Part shown: in pieces, positions 1-5,730 of the stretch | How positions within the stretch are numbered: position 1 is the first letter of the stretch | Layout of the letters: each line of letters starts with the position of its first letter | Origin: an uncultured Clostridia bacterium | Lineage (GTDB): Bacteria > Bacillota_A > Clostridia > Oscillospirales > Oscillospiraceae | Assembly: GCA_946410505.1 (NCBI GenBank) | Contig: CAMKAP010000091.1 | Span: 1-7,707 of the forward strand | Length of the DNA: 7,707 nucleotides | Direction: 5' to 3' | Translations under genes and position numbers: made by a program | Notes under the pieces: generated by a model | Database searches by the model: none | What the model was told of the DNA's origin: nothing | The model's input: only the letters and a program-made list of their open reading frames with translations

Positions 1-67
1 CAATTCACATCTTTTCTCACTTTGGGACTTGACTTCTAATAGTTAGTCTCTCGCGCTTGATATACTC
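1..67. other. Left edge, no gene assignable
   Basis: This short stretch has stop codons in all three forward frames within the first 50 bases, so at most a dozen codons of an upstream plus-strand gene could end here. The reverse strand offers only an 18-codon reading frame that starts inside the adjacent hairpin. The terminator that follows at 68-107 suggests that a plus-strand transcript enters from outside the window, but nothing visible identifies its gene. Confidence 0.4.
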
Positions 68-107
68 AAACATGAGAACTTTTTCGGAAGTTCTCATGTT
101 TGTTTTT
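68..107 (+). terminator. Rho-independent terminator, plus strand
   Basis: A perfect 14-bp stem (AAACATGAGAACTT at 68-81 with its complement at 88-101) closes a 6-base loop TTTCGG. It is followed by G and then five T residues (103-107). This is a textbook intrinsic terminator for transcription moving rightward. On the other strand the stem is not followed by a T-run, so it is probably one-directional. Its gene lies to the left of the window. Confidence 0.8.
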
Positions 108-139
108 CAAGGTGTCGACACTTTGTCGACACCTTGAAA
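105..139. repeat. 16-bp perfect palindromic hairpin
   Basis: Arms TTTCAAGGTGTCGACA (105-120) and its exact complement (124-139) enclose a 3-base loop CTT. Each half itself contains the self-complementary core TGTCGACA, so the structure is a palindrome of palindromes. It begins in the T-run of the preceding terminator and ends on the first base of the next hairpin. There is no T-run after it on either strand, so it is not a standard terminator; it could stabilise a 3' end or extrude as a cruciform. Confidence 0.75.
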
Positions 140-170
140 GGACCCCGAACGAAGCCTCGTTCGGGGTCCT
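139..170. repeat. 32-bp palindrome, copy 1
   Basis: Arms AGGACCCCGAACGA (139-152) and its exact complement (157-170) enclose the loop AGCC. The whole 32-bp unit recurs without a mismatch at 396-427 in the same orientation. Two identical copies within 300 bp point to a repeated genomic element or a local duplication rather than to two independent terminators. No T-run follows on either strand. Confidence 0.8.
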
Positions 171-176
171 CAGCTT

Positions 177-206
177 GTCAAAAAAGCCATCGAAGGCTTA
201 TTTGAC
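177..206. repeat. Imperfect stem-loop
   Basis: The segment GTCAAA, one unpaired A, then AAGCC (177-188) pairs with GGCTT, one unpaired A, then TTTGAC (195-206). The loop is ATCGAA. The stem is 11 bp with one A-A mismatch. It is one of eight consecutive stem-loops in this intergenic region and has no recognisable individual role. Confidence 0.55.
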
Positions 207-223
207 TGCGCTTCAGCCGCCAC

Positions 224-254
224 ATTTTTCGTGAATGCGAAGATCGCGAAAAAT
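224..254. repeat. Stem-loop with one G-U pair
   Basis: ATTTTTCGTGA (224-234) can pair with TCGCGAAAAAT (244-254), with one T-G wobble and a 9-base loop. The stem is moderately stable and is part of the same hairpin cluster. No coding or known RNA family is recognisable. Confidence 0.5.
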
Positions 255-267
255 CTCGCTCCGCTCG

Positions 268-297
268 GCAAACGCCTGCTGTCGCAGGCTTTTTTGC
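268..297 (+). terminator. Terminator-like hairpin, plus strand
   Basis: A GC-rich 6-bp stem GCCTGC (274-279) with GCAGGC (284-289) and loop TGTC is followed immediately by six T residues (290-295). Flanking A and T bases add a few outer pairs (268-272 with 291-297). The shape fits an intrinsic terminator reading rightward. No plus-strand gene lies directly upstream, so it may be a backup to the terminator at 68-107 or part of a noncoding transcript. Confidence 0.45.
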
Positions 298-312
298 TGG
301 CGGTGATTGAAA

Positions 313-338
313 CGCGAGGCGGGTCTTGCCCCCTCGCG
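313..338. repeat. GC-rich stem-loop
   Basis: CGCGAGG (313-319) pairs with CCTCGCG (332-338). Inside, after one bulged C, GGG (321-323) pairs with CCC (329-331) around a TCTTG loop. It gives a 10-bp bulged stem. No T-run follows. It belongs to the hairpin cluster between 68 and 427. Confidence 0.55.
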
Positions 339-395
339 CTCCCCCGCGGCTCTATGGTCTCCTCTCTTAATCGCTTTGTGTTTTTTGAAAGTCTC

Positions 396-427
396 AGGAC
401 CCCGAACGAAGCCTCGTTCGGGGTCCT
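396..427. repeat. 32-bp palindrome, copy 2
   Basis: This is an exact copy of the palindrome at 139-170 (14-bp arms, loop AGCC). It lies 44 bp beyond the stop codon of the minus-strand gene at 472-1770, so by position it is the best candidate for the 3' end of that operon. It lacks the T-run expected of an intrinsic terminator on the minus strand (the next bases there are GAGACTTTC). It may therefore act as a 3'-protecting stem or work with another factor. Confidence 0.7.
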
Positions 428-471
428 CTTCTGCTTGATGGTTTTTGCGTTATCGGCTGTGGCGCCGGCGT

Positions 472-1770
472 TTACTCCCAGTCGTCTTCATCCTCCTCGT
501 CCCAGTCCTCCGGGTCGTCTGCGTGCAGCTTTGCCTGTCTTACCGCCAGAACGACCGCCGCGACAGAAAAGAGACCGAAAACGATACCGAAGAGCCAGAA
601 CGTCCGCCGGAAGGCAGTGCCCATCACCGCCGCCGCTGCCGCACTGGAGGCATCCTGCACGGCGGGAACACTGTTCTCGTCCCCGGAAACTTCCTCTGCA
701 GAGGGCTCCTCCGCTTCTGCGGGCTGTGCTTCGGGCGTTTCGGCCGGCTCCTCCCAGCTCAGAGGACAGAGCTCGCTGGCCGTGTTGCTGCTGCCGGGAC
801 CGTTGTCCAGCTCGGCAAAGAGAGAGAGGCTGCCGCCGTCGGGCAGTTGAGGTGTAAAGCGGATTTCCTCCTCACCGCCTTCTGCCTTCGCAATACAGCC
901 GTAGGCGACATTTTTTCCCTCCGCGTCCCGGGCGAGAACAGAAATCCAGGCGCCCTTCGGCGCGCCGCTCACACGCACATTCAGCGCACCGTCTGTAAAG
1001 CGTGCATCCTCCACGCGGATGCGGATCTCCGGGTCGACGACCGTGGCCTTCCATTCGCCGTTGTCAGCACCGGGCATGGGGCCGGGATCACAGGGCGCGA
1101 TCACACGCTCGTTGGCCGCCAGATACAGCAGCCCTTCCCCGCCCAGATTGGCCGCCGGGCGGGCACCCCAGCTGCCGTATACCGGAAACGCCTGAACCCG
1201 GCCGTTCTCGATCACAAGACCCGCCGAGTCGCTCCCGGCGGCGTGAGGCGTCCGCAGCCAGTAATAGGTGATCTTGCCGTTGCCCACATAGCTTGCGCTC
1301 AGGTCGGGATTGCCCACATTGGGGCTGATATAGTCCCGCAGCTCCATGGCCGAAGGGAAGAAAACCTGCTCCTCCTCCAGCGCCACGGGCCCCCAGTTCA
1401 GGCCGTACTGCTGGAAAGCCTCCTCGCTTTTGCTGACAGCGGGGATGACTGCCTGCTCCGCTTCTGTAAAGGCGGAGCCCAGCAGATCGCTGCACCAGCG
1501 CTGGCCTTCCCCTCCCTGCCATACGGACTTTGACCAGCTGTATATCACGCCCTGGTTGGTCAGGGTCTTTTCACTCAGCAGGAACATCCCCTCGCCTCCG
1601 GCGTTGGTGGCGTCAGGGTCCAGGACCAGCCAGCGGATCGGCGCATCCTTCCAGTGCCCGAGAAACACCACATCCCCTTTCCGGACGCCGGCGTCTTCCT
1701 CGGCAAAAGCCGTCGCTCTCATACTCAGAAGCAGGAGCGCGGCGAGCAGCAGCGTGGCCCATTTTTTCAT
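472..1770 (-). CDS. Exported membrane-anchored DUF6273-type protein, acidic tail
   Basis: This 432-residue protein has a Sec-type signal peptide (about residues 1-23, cleavage after AFA). Residues about 30-215 resemble a DUF6273 domain: a GDVVFLGHW start, IRWLVLD, FLLSEKTL, and a C-terminal block with YWLRTP (170-175) and GARPAANL (202-209). Molecular function of that family is unknown to me. Residues about 240-325 look like a small beta-rich domain, and about 338-385 is a Pro/Glu/Ala linker. One membrane segment (about 391-410) follows, and the last 16 residues are almost all Asp, Glu or Trp. The predicted topology is a domain outside the cell and an acidic tail in the cytoplasm. The ATG start is supported by AAAGGAGG (1778-1785) 7 bases upstream. 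It is the second gene of a two-gene unit, 68 bp after the neighbouring anchored protein. The domain name is a recognition from motif pattern; the surface location is more secure. Confidence 0.85.
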   Translation of the reverse strand: MKKWATLLLAALLLLSMRATAFAEEDAGVRKGDVVFLGHWKDAPIRWLVLDPDATNAGGEGMFLLSEKTLTNQGVIYSWSKSVWQGGEGQRWCSDLLGSAFTEAEQAVIPAVSKSEEAFQQYGLNWGPVALEEEQVFFPSAMELRDYISPNVGNPDLSASYVGNGKITYYWLRTPHAAGSDSAGLVIENGRVQAFPVYGSWGARPAANLGGEGLLYLAANERVIAPCDPGPMPGADNGEWKATVVDPEIRIRVEDARFTDGALNVRVSGAPKGAWISVLARDAEGKNVAYGCIAKAEGGEEEIRFTPQLPDGGSLSLFAELDNGPGSSNTASELCPLSWEEPAETPEAQPAEAEEPSAEEVSGDENSVPAVQDASSAAAAAVMGTAFRRTFWLFGIVFGLFSVAAVVLAVRQAKLHADDPEDWDEEDEDDWE

Positions 1771-1796
1771 AGCAAAGCCTCCTTTACCCGGATCGT

Positions 1797-1826
1797 TGCA
1801 AAAAGCCCCGAAAAATCGGGGCTTTT
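1797..1826 (-). terminator. Intercistronic terminator/attenuator, minus strand
   Basis: A perfect 11-bp stem (1801-1811 with 1816-1826, core GCCCCGA/TCGGGGC) is followed on the minus strand by five T residues and GCA. It lies 12 bp beyond the stop of the gene at 1839-3122. The ribosome binding site of the next gene starts only 15 bp further on, which leaves no room for a promoter. It most likely lets a fraction of transcripts read through, so the downstream gene is made at a lower level. Confidence 0.85.
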
Positions 1827-1838
1827 AAAGCTGCTAAA

Positions 1839-3122
1839 TTATCTTCTGCGCCTGCGGCTGCGGCGGCTTCTCGAAGGCGTGAGCGCGGCAGAGAGGATCA
1901 GAAGCAGCAGGCACACGGCGGCGCCGCCGATCAGCAGCAGCTGCAGATCGCTCATTCCGTCGATCCCAAGCGCTTCGCCGATCCCCAGACTGGAGCGCAC
2001 GGCGCTGCCCTCATAGGCCAGGGGACGGGTCACGGCATAGCCGCAGATGCTGCAAACACCGGTCTCTTCGCCGGCCTGCTCGCTTGTGGCGGCGCGGGTC
2101 TCATGCCAGACATAGAGATGGTCCTCCCGGCTTCCGCTCTCCCCGTCGTCGTAGACACGCCAGTGGCTCTGGCCGTCATTGCTGTAGGAGAAGCTCCTCT
2201 CGGCGGGAGCGGGCGCCGGCGTTTCTGCCGGGGTCACCGCCGCGGCAGGCTCCTGTGCGGCCGGTGTTTCGGCCGGCTCCTCCGGGGTCAGCGGCTCCTC
2301 GGCCGGCTCCTCCGGGGTCAGCGGTTCCGCCGTGGGGACTTCCATCGGGATCGGGGTGAATTCCGGCGTGGGAGCCGGTGTCGGGATGCCGGTAATCGTG
2401 ATGGTAGCTCTGGAGGAATCGGTGTAGCTCACATGATTCACGCTCCAGTGGCGGCAGAAGACACGCCAGCCGTCCAGCTCCAGCGGCACATAATGGATGA
2501 CAAGGCGCTCACTGTCCGCGCCGGAAACGGTCACGCCCTGCCAGACGGCGCTGGCGTCGGCGGCGGCCACTTTCTGCGCCCCGTCGGGGGACTCAAAAAA
2601 CCACTCGTGGGACTCGGCATAGGTGGCGGAAACCGCGAAGGAGGTCCAGCCGCCCATGTTCACCGTCTCACTGCCCGGCTGCTTGATCGCCGTGGGCGCC
2701 CAGATCTCAGCTTCGTAAGTCTTGCGCAGCGTGGCCGTCGAGCCGTCGGCAGACACGGAAACGGTGACGCCGTCGGCCTTGTTGTTGATGTAGCCCGCCG
2801 CCGTGGGAGAGAAGGCGCAGCCGGCGTTGGCCGTGTAGGTCACATTGAGCGTATAGTTCCCGGTACCGAAGGTGCCGGAGACCTGCGAGCCCGCGCCGTC
2901 CGTCCAGAAGGCGGAATTGATCGTGCAGTTGGTGGAGCTGGAGCTGATATTCACAAAGCTCAGGTCCATCATGGCCACAGGCGGGTAGTTCAGAGAGCAC
3001 AGCACGCGGTCGATGACTACGGTTTCCGCCGCGCTCGCCCGAACCGGAGCCAGGCACAGCAGGGAAACGCAGACGCACAGGGAAAGCAGGAGCGAGAGAA
3101 GCCGACGATTTCCCCTTTTCAC
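1839..3122 (-). CDS. Exported membrane-anchored Ig-like protein, basic tail
   Basis: This 427-residue protein begins with a long signal peptide (about 1-32, ending ASA). Residues about 50-140 resemble the small beta-repeat domain of clostridial surface proteins (FGTGNYTLNVTYTANAGCAF). Residues about 143-245 look Ig-like, starting AIKQPGSETVNMGG and including a DGWRVFCRHWS strand. A Pro/Glu/Thr linker spans about 247-308 and contains a duplicated 10-residue unit. Residues about 318-370 hold a Trp/His-rich segment with VCSICGY (C357, C360), like the CxxC ends of other surface repeats. A membrane segment (about 393-414) is followed by a tail rich in Arg (last five residues all Arg). No LPxTG sorting motif is present. 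The start is GTG, supported by AGGAGG (3131-3136) 8 bases upstream, and a strong promoter sits at 3175-3203. Adhesion or envelope sensing is possible, but no function can be assigned. Confidence 0.85.
   Translation of the reverse strand: MKRGNRRLLSLLLSLCVCVSLLCLAPVRASAAETVVIDRVLCSLNYPPVAMMDLSFVNISSSSTNCTINSAFWTDGAGSQVSGTFGTGNYTLNVTYTANAGCAFSPTAAGYINNKADGVTVSVSADGSTATLRKTYEAEIWAPTAIKQPGSETVNMGGWTSFAVSATYAESHEWFFESPDGAQKVAAADASAVWQGVTVSGADSERLVIHYVPLELDGWRVFCRHWSVNHVSYTDSSRATITITGIPTPAPTPEFTPIPMEVPTAEPLTPEEPAEEPLTPEEPAETPAAQEPAAAVTPAETPAPAPAERSFSYSNDGQSHWRVYDDGESGSREDHLYVWHETRAATSEQAGEETGVCSICGYAVTRPLAYEGSAVRSSLGIGEALGIDGMSDLQLLLIGGAAVCLLLLILSAALTPSRSRRSRRRRR
2269..2328 (-). repeat. Tandem 30-bp repeat in linker
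   Basis: Two adjacent 30-bp units (2269-2298 and 2299-2328) differ at one base (2295 versus 2325). They encode two copies of a PLTPEEPAE-type decapeptide in the proline-rich linker of the protein at 1839-3122. The repeat is in frame, so changes in copy number would lengthen or shorten the spacer between the surface domains and the membrane without breaking the gene. Confidence 0.85.
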
Positions 3123-3174
3123 AGATACCGCCTCCTACAGCAGATTGATATAGTACTCCAAATTACTTAAATAA

Positions 3175-3203
3175 ATTATATGCGCCAATCCCGCCGCGGT
3201 CAA
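3175..3203 (-). promoter_or_regulatory. Sigma-A type promoter for the envelope operon
   Basis: Read on the minus strand, TTGACC (3198-3203) is followed after exactly 17 bases by TATAAT (3175-3180). This is a consensus -10 and a five-of-six -35. Transcription would begin near 3168, giving a leader of about 45 bases before the GTG start at 3122. It is the strongest promoter visible in the window. Confidence 0.85.
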
Positions 3204-3229
3204 GAACAAATTTCGCGGTTTTTCCACAC

Positions 3230-3248
3230 CGCCGCACAGGCTGCGGCG
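3230..3248. promoter_or_regulatory. Inverted repeat between divergent promoters
   Basis: CGCCGCA (3230-3236) and its exact complement (3242-3248) are separated by CAGGC. The element lies between the -35 of the leftward promoter (ends 3203) and the -35-like site of the rightward promoter (starts 3250). That position suits an operator. Read rightward it is followed by CTTGTTTTTT, so it could also be a weak terminator. The regulator is unknown. Confidence 0.4.
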
Positions 3249-3249
3249 C

Positions 3250-3277
3250 TTGTTTTTTGCCGGAAGCCTGTTATAAT
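3250..3277 (+). promoter_or_regulatory. Promoter P1 for mnmG
   Basis: TTGTTT (3250-3255) and a consensus TATAAT (3272-3277) are separated by 16 bases. The -10 is preceded by TGT, making it an extended -10 of the TGnTATAAT type, which compensates for the imperfect -35. A start near 3284 would give a leader of about 85 bases before the mnmG ATG. Confidence 0.65.
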
Positions 3278-3312
3278 GCCTGTATATTCTCTTTATGTTA
3301 TAATGATTGTAT
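3269..3312 (+). repeat. Duplicated extended -10 element; possible second promoter P2
   Basis: The 17-base motif TGTTATAATGNNTGTAT occurs at 3269-3285 and again at 3296-3312, 27 bases apart, with only the two N positions differing. Each copy carries an extended -10 (TGTTATAAT). The second copy has no good -35, so it would depend on the extended -10 alone. The alternative reading is a pair of binding sites for a regulator. Confidence 0.6.
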
Positions 3313-3320
3313 GAATCATT
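3302..3320. promoter_or_regulatory. Inverted repeat at the mnmG leader
   Basis: AATGATT (3302-3308) and AATCATT (3314-3320) are exact inverted repeats with a 5-base spacer GTATG. The element overlaps the second extended -10 and lies downstream of P1. It could be an operator or a weak leader hairpin. It is short and AT-rich, so chance occurrence is possible. Confidence 0.4.
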
Positions 3321-3369
3321 CGCCATCCGATCATCATGATTGTTCTATGGGAAAAGGAGATCCCGAGAT

Positions 3370-5241
3370 ATGAGAACCTTCCAGGCAGAAGCATGCGATA
3401 TCGCCGTAATCGGCGCGGGCCACGCGGGCATTGAGGCCGCGCTGAGTGCGGCACGGCTGGGGCTTGAAACCCTGTGCTTCACCGTCAATCTGGACAGTGT
3501 GGGCAACATGCCCTGCAACCCTGCCATCGGCGGCACCGGCAAGGGCCATCTGGTGCGGGAGCTGGACGCTTTGGGCGGCGAGATGGCCCGGGCGGCGGAT
3601 CGCGCCTGCATCCAGTACCGGATGCTGAACCTGGGCAAGGGCCCGGCGGTGCACTCCCTGCGGGCGCAGGCCGACCGGCGGCGCTATCAGGAGATCATGA
3701 AGCACACGCTGGAGCGGCAGGAACATCTGCATGTCAGGCAGGCGGAGATCGTGGCCATCGGTGTGGAGAATGGGCACGTCTGCTCGGTCACGACGCACAC
3801 CGGCGCCGTCCATGCCTGCAGAGCGGTGATCATCGCCTCCGGCACCTATCTGGACGGGCGCACCATTGTGGGCGAGGCCCTGCGCTCGGAGGGGCCGGAC
3901 GGTCTGGCCGCCGCGATCCCGCTGGCGCAGCAGCTGCGCGCGCTGGGGCTGAACATGCGCCGCTTCAAAACCGGAACGCCCCCCAGAGTCAACGCCCGGA
4001 CAGTGGATTTTTCCAAAATGGAGATCCAGCGGGGCGACGAGGAGCCAGAGCCCTTTTCCTTCTCCACCGAGTCGGCTCCGGAAAACCGGGCGGTCTGCTA
4101 CCTGACCTATACCAACGAGGAGACCCACCGCATCATCCGGGAGAATCTGGACCGCAGCCCCATTTATTCGGGTGTGATCGAGGGCGTAGGCCCCCGCTAC
4201 TGCCCCAGCATCGAGACCAAGGTGATGACCTTTGCCGACAAACCCCGGCACCAGCTCTTTGTGGAGCCCATGGGGCTCAATACCGAAGAGCTTTACATCC
4301 AGGGCTTCTCCTCCTCCATGCCGGAAGAGGTGCAGCTTCGGATGCTGCACACGATCCCCGGTCTGGAACGGGCAGAGATGACCCGCTGCGCCTACGCCAT
4401 TGAATACGACTGCATCGACCCGACGGAGCTTCTGCCCACGCTGGAATGCAAGAAGATCCGCGGCCTTTACGGGGCCGGACAGTTCAACGGTTCCTCCGGC
4501 TACGAGGAGGCGGCGGTGCAGGGCTTCGTGGCGGGGGTGAACGCTGCGCTGGCACTCAAGGGAGAAGATCCCCTGATCCTGCGCCGCAGCGACGGTTATA
4601 TCGGCACCCTGATCGACGATCTGGTGACCAAGGGCACCAATGAGCCTTACCGCATGATGACCTCCCGCAGCGAATACCGGCTGCTGCACCGGCAGGACAA
4701 CGCCGACGAGCGTCTTGCCGCCATCGGGCGGCGTATCGGGCTGGTGGATGATGCGCGCTATCGGGCCGTACAGGAGAAATATGCCGCCGTGGCGGCGGAG
4801 CAGCGGCGGCTGGAGAGCGTCCATATCCCGCCCTCCGAGGCGCTCAATGACCTGCTTGCAGCACACGGAACGGCGCCGGTGACCGACGGTGCCTCTCTGG
4901 CCGACCTGATCCGGCGGCCCCAGCTGAGCTATGCGGATCTGGCGCCCTTCGATCCGGAGCGGCCTGCGCTCCCCCGGGCGGTCCGGCAGCAGGCGGAGAT
5001 CCGGCTCAAATATGAGGGCTATATCAAACGGCAGCTCAAGCAGGTGGAGGAGTTCACCCGTCTCGAGGAGCGGCGGCTGCCGGCCGACCTGGACTACGAC
5101 GCGGTGACGGGGCTGCGTCTGGAGGCCCGGGAAAAGCTCAAAAAAATACGCCCGGCCAGCTTCGGCCAGGCCAGCCGCATCTCCGGGGTCTCTCCCGCCG
5201 ACATCTCGGTGCTGATGATCTATATGGAGACAAAGGGATAG
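3370..5241 (+). CDS. mnmG: tRNA uridine-5-carboxymethylaminomethyl modification enzyme MnmG (GidA)
   Basis: MnmG works as a complex with the GTPase MnmE to install the carboxymethylaminomethyl (or aminomethyl) group on C5 of U34 in tRNAs reading two-codon boxes, using FAD, NADH and methylene-tetrahydrofolate. The 623-residue product matches the usual length (about 620-630). Visible features are the FAD-binding GAGHAG (15-20), [14 protein letters not shown] (47-60, with C49), [12 protein letters not shown] (91-102), YCPSIETKV (277-285, with C278, matching the conserved second cysteine) and [15 protein letters not shown] (368-382). The C-terminal MnmE-binding block ends with [17 protein letters not shown] place the start at the ATG at 3370 because AAGGAGA (3354-3360) lies 9 bases upstream; a TTG at 3340 in the same frame has no ribosome binding site. 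No mnmE or rsmG neighbour is visible; instead mnmA follows on the same strand. Confidence 0.97.
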   Translation: MRTFQAEACDIAVIGAGHAGIEAALSAARLGLETLCFTVNLDSVGNMPCNPAIGGTGKGHLVRELDALGGEMARAADRACIQYRMLNLGKGPAVHSLRAQADRRRYQEIMKHTLERQEHLHVRQAEIVAIGVENGHVCSVTTHTGAVHACRAVIIASGTYLDGRTIVGEALRSEGPDGLAAAIPLAQQLRALGLNMRRFKTGTPPRVNARTVDFSKMEIQRGDEEPEPFSFSTESAPENRAVCYLTYTNEETHRIIRENLDRSPIYSGVIEGVGPRYCPSIETKVMTFADKPRHQLFVEPMGLNTEELYIQGFSSSMPEEVQLRMLHTIPGLERAEMTRCAYAIEYDCIDPTELLPTLECKKIRGLYGAGQFNGSSGYEEAAVQGFVAGVNAALALKGEDPLILRRSDGYIGTLIDDLVTKGTNEPYRMMTSRSEYRLLHRQDNADERLAAIGRRIGLVDDARYRAVQEKYAAVAAEQRRLESVHIPPSEALNDLLAAHGTAPVTDGASLADLIRRPQLSYADLAPFDPERPALPRAVRQQAEIRLKYEGYIKRQLKQVEEFTRLEERRLPADLDYDAVTGLRLEAREKLKKIRPASFGQASRISGVSPADISVLMIYMETKG

Positions 5242-5281
5242 GTTTTTGTCCAGCCGCTCAGAGGCGGTAAGCTGCGTTAAT

Positions 5282-5327
5282 CAAGACCCGTTTCTCTTTC
5301 CTCTTGCGGAAAGAGAAACGGTTCTTG
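5282..5327 (+). terminator. Long hairpin downstream of mnmG
   Basis: A perfect 14-bp stem (CCGTTTCTCTTTCC at 5288-5301 with 5308-5321, loop TCTTGC) extends by five more pairs (5282-5286 with 5323-5327) across one C-T mismatch. It starts 41 bases after the mnmG stop and could end its transcript. The following bases do not form a T-run, so a clean intrinsic terminator is doubtful. It may instead be a repeat-element end or a 3' stabilising stem. Confidence 0.5.
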
Positions 5328-5342
5328 TACTCCAAAGAGAAA

Positions 5343-5362
5343 GGCCGCTTGTCAAAGCGGCC
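5343..5362. repeat. GC-rich stem-loop
   Basis: GGCCGCTT (5343-5350) pairs perfectly with AAGCGGCC (5355-5362) around the tetraloop GTCA. It follows the long hairpin by 15 bases. The AAAGAGAAA just before it (5334-5342) is a second copy of the purine arm of that hairpin, so the two structures may be linked. Confidence 0.6.
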
Positions 5363-5597
5363 GACACAAGGCCTGAACGTAGGTCGCCGCCATCCGAATG
5401 TTGGCATGCCGGGTGCGCCCGGGTGTCCGCTGCCGCTATGCGGTGCAGTTCGTGGCGCTCAGAAGCACGTCCCGGCGGCTCTGTCGTTCAGCACCAAGGC
5501 AGCGGCGCGAGCGAAGCGAAGCCATTCCGCGAACGGCGTGGCGCAGAAAGCACGGCGTCCTAGGGCGCTCTTTTCTTTCTTACACCGGGCGCGGCGC

Positions 5598-5630
5598 GTT
5601 CTTTCTTTTCTCAAGAAGAAAAGAAAGAAC
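5598..5630. repeat. Pyrimidine/purine hairpin
   Basis: GTTCTTTCTTTTCT (5598-5611) pairs perfectly with its complement at 5617-5630 around the loop CAAGA. One arm is almost all pyrimidine and the other almost all purine, like the hairpin at 5282-5327. A related pyrimidine run (5569-5580) precedes it. It is followed by six G residues, not T, so it is not an intrinsic terminator on the plus strand. Confidence 0.65.
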
Positions 5631-5656
5631 GGGGGGCGCGTTTCGCAGGCGATTGT

Positions 5657-5687
5657 TTGCAAACACGCCTGGTAAGAAACTTATACT
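5657..5687 (+). promoter_or_regulatory. Weak candidate promoter for mnmA
   Basis: TTGCAA (5657-5662) and TATACT (5682-5687) are separated by 19 bases, longer than the ideal 17. The -10 is good (five of six) and the -35 is poor. A start near 5694 would give a leader of about 100 bases before the mnmA ATG. The alternative is read-through from mnmG. Confidence 0.35.
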
Positions 5688-5700
5688 TTTCCCCTGCGCG

Positions 5701-5730
5701 GAGCATATGGGATTCCCATGCTTCCTTTTT
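5701..5730 (+). terminator. Terminator-like hairpin in the mnmA leader
   Basis: ATGGG (5707-5711) pairs with CCCAT (5715-5719), and outside a two-base bulge AGC (5702-5704) pairs with GCT (5720-5722). The stem is followed by TCC and then five T residues (5726-5730). It lies 66 bases before the mnmA start, so it could terminate transcripts coming from mnmG or attenuate mnmA itself. The stem is short and moderately stable. Confidence 0.4.

Noticed and set aside
68..427. CRISPR array, retron RNA or attC-like cassette array
   Set aside because: The stem-loops differ from one another except for one pair, spacing is irregular, and no cas, reverse transcriptase or integrase gene is in the window.
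445..1533. Long plus-strand open frame of 362 codons opposite the DUF6273-type gene
   Set aside because: It overlaps a gene with signal peptide, domain motifs and a strong ribosome binding site on the other strand. Its own product is Arg/Cys/Gly-rich without recognisable motifs, as expected of an antisense frame in GC-rich DNA.
2103..3170. Plus-strand open frame of 355 codons opposite the Ig-like gene
   Set aside because: It has no ribosome binding site or domain, is composed mainly of Gly, Arg and Val, and runs through the promoter and ribosome binding site of the opposite gene.
3135..3326. 63-codon minus-strand frame in the divergent promoter region
   Set aside because: It covers the leftward promoter and both -10 copies of the rightward promoter, and its residues (Asn, Tyr, Leu rich) simply reflect AT-rich control DNA. 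No ribosome binding site was seen.
3340..3369. Upstream TTG start that would lengthen MnmG by 10 residues
   Set aside because: There is no ribosome binding site before 3340, while the ATG at 3370 has AAGGAGA at good spacing and gives the family-typical N-terminus.
3334..4866. Minus-strand open frame of 510 codons opposite mnmG
   Set aside because: It is a shadow of mnmG, whose identity is certain. Its His/Gln/Gly/Val-rich composition is typical of antisense frames.
5400..5560. tRNA gene suspected from GC-rich stems and GTTC-like motifs
   Set aside because: No cloverleaf with acceptor stem, anticodon arm and T-loop could be traced, and the GTTC occurrences are not in a T-loop context.
5246..5563. 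105-codon and overlapping plus-strand frames in the mnmG-mnmA spacer
   Set aside because: Several overlapping frames are open at once because the DNA is GC-rich and full of stems. None has a ribosome binding site or a plausible protein composition.
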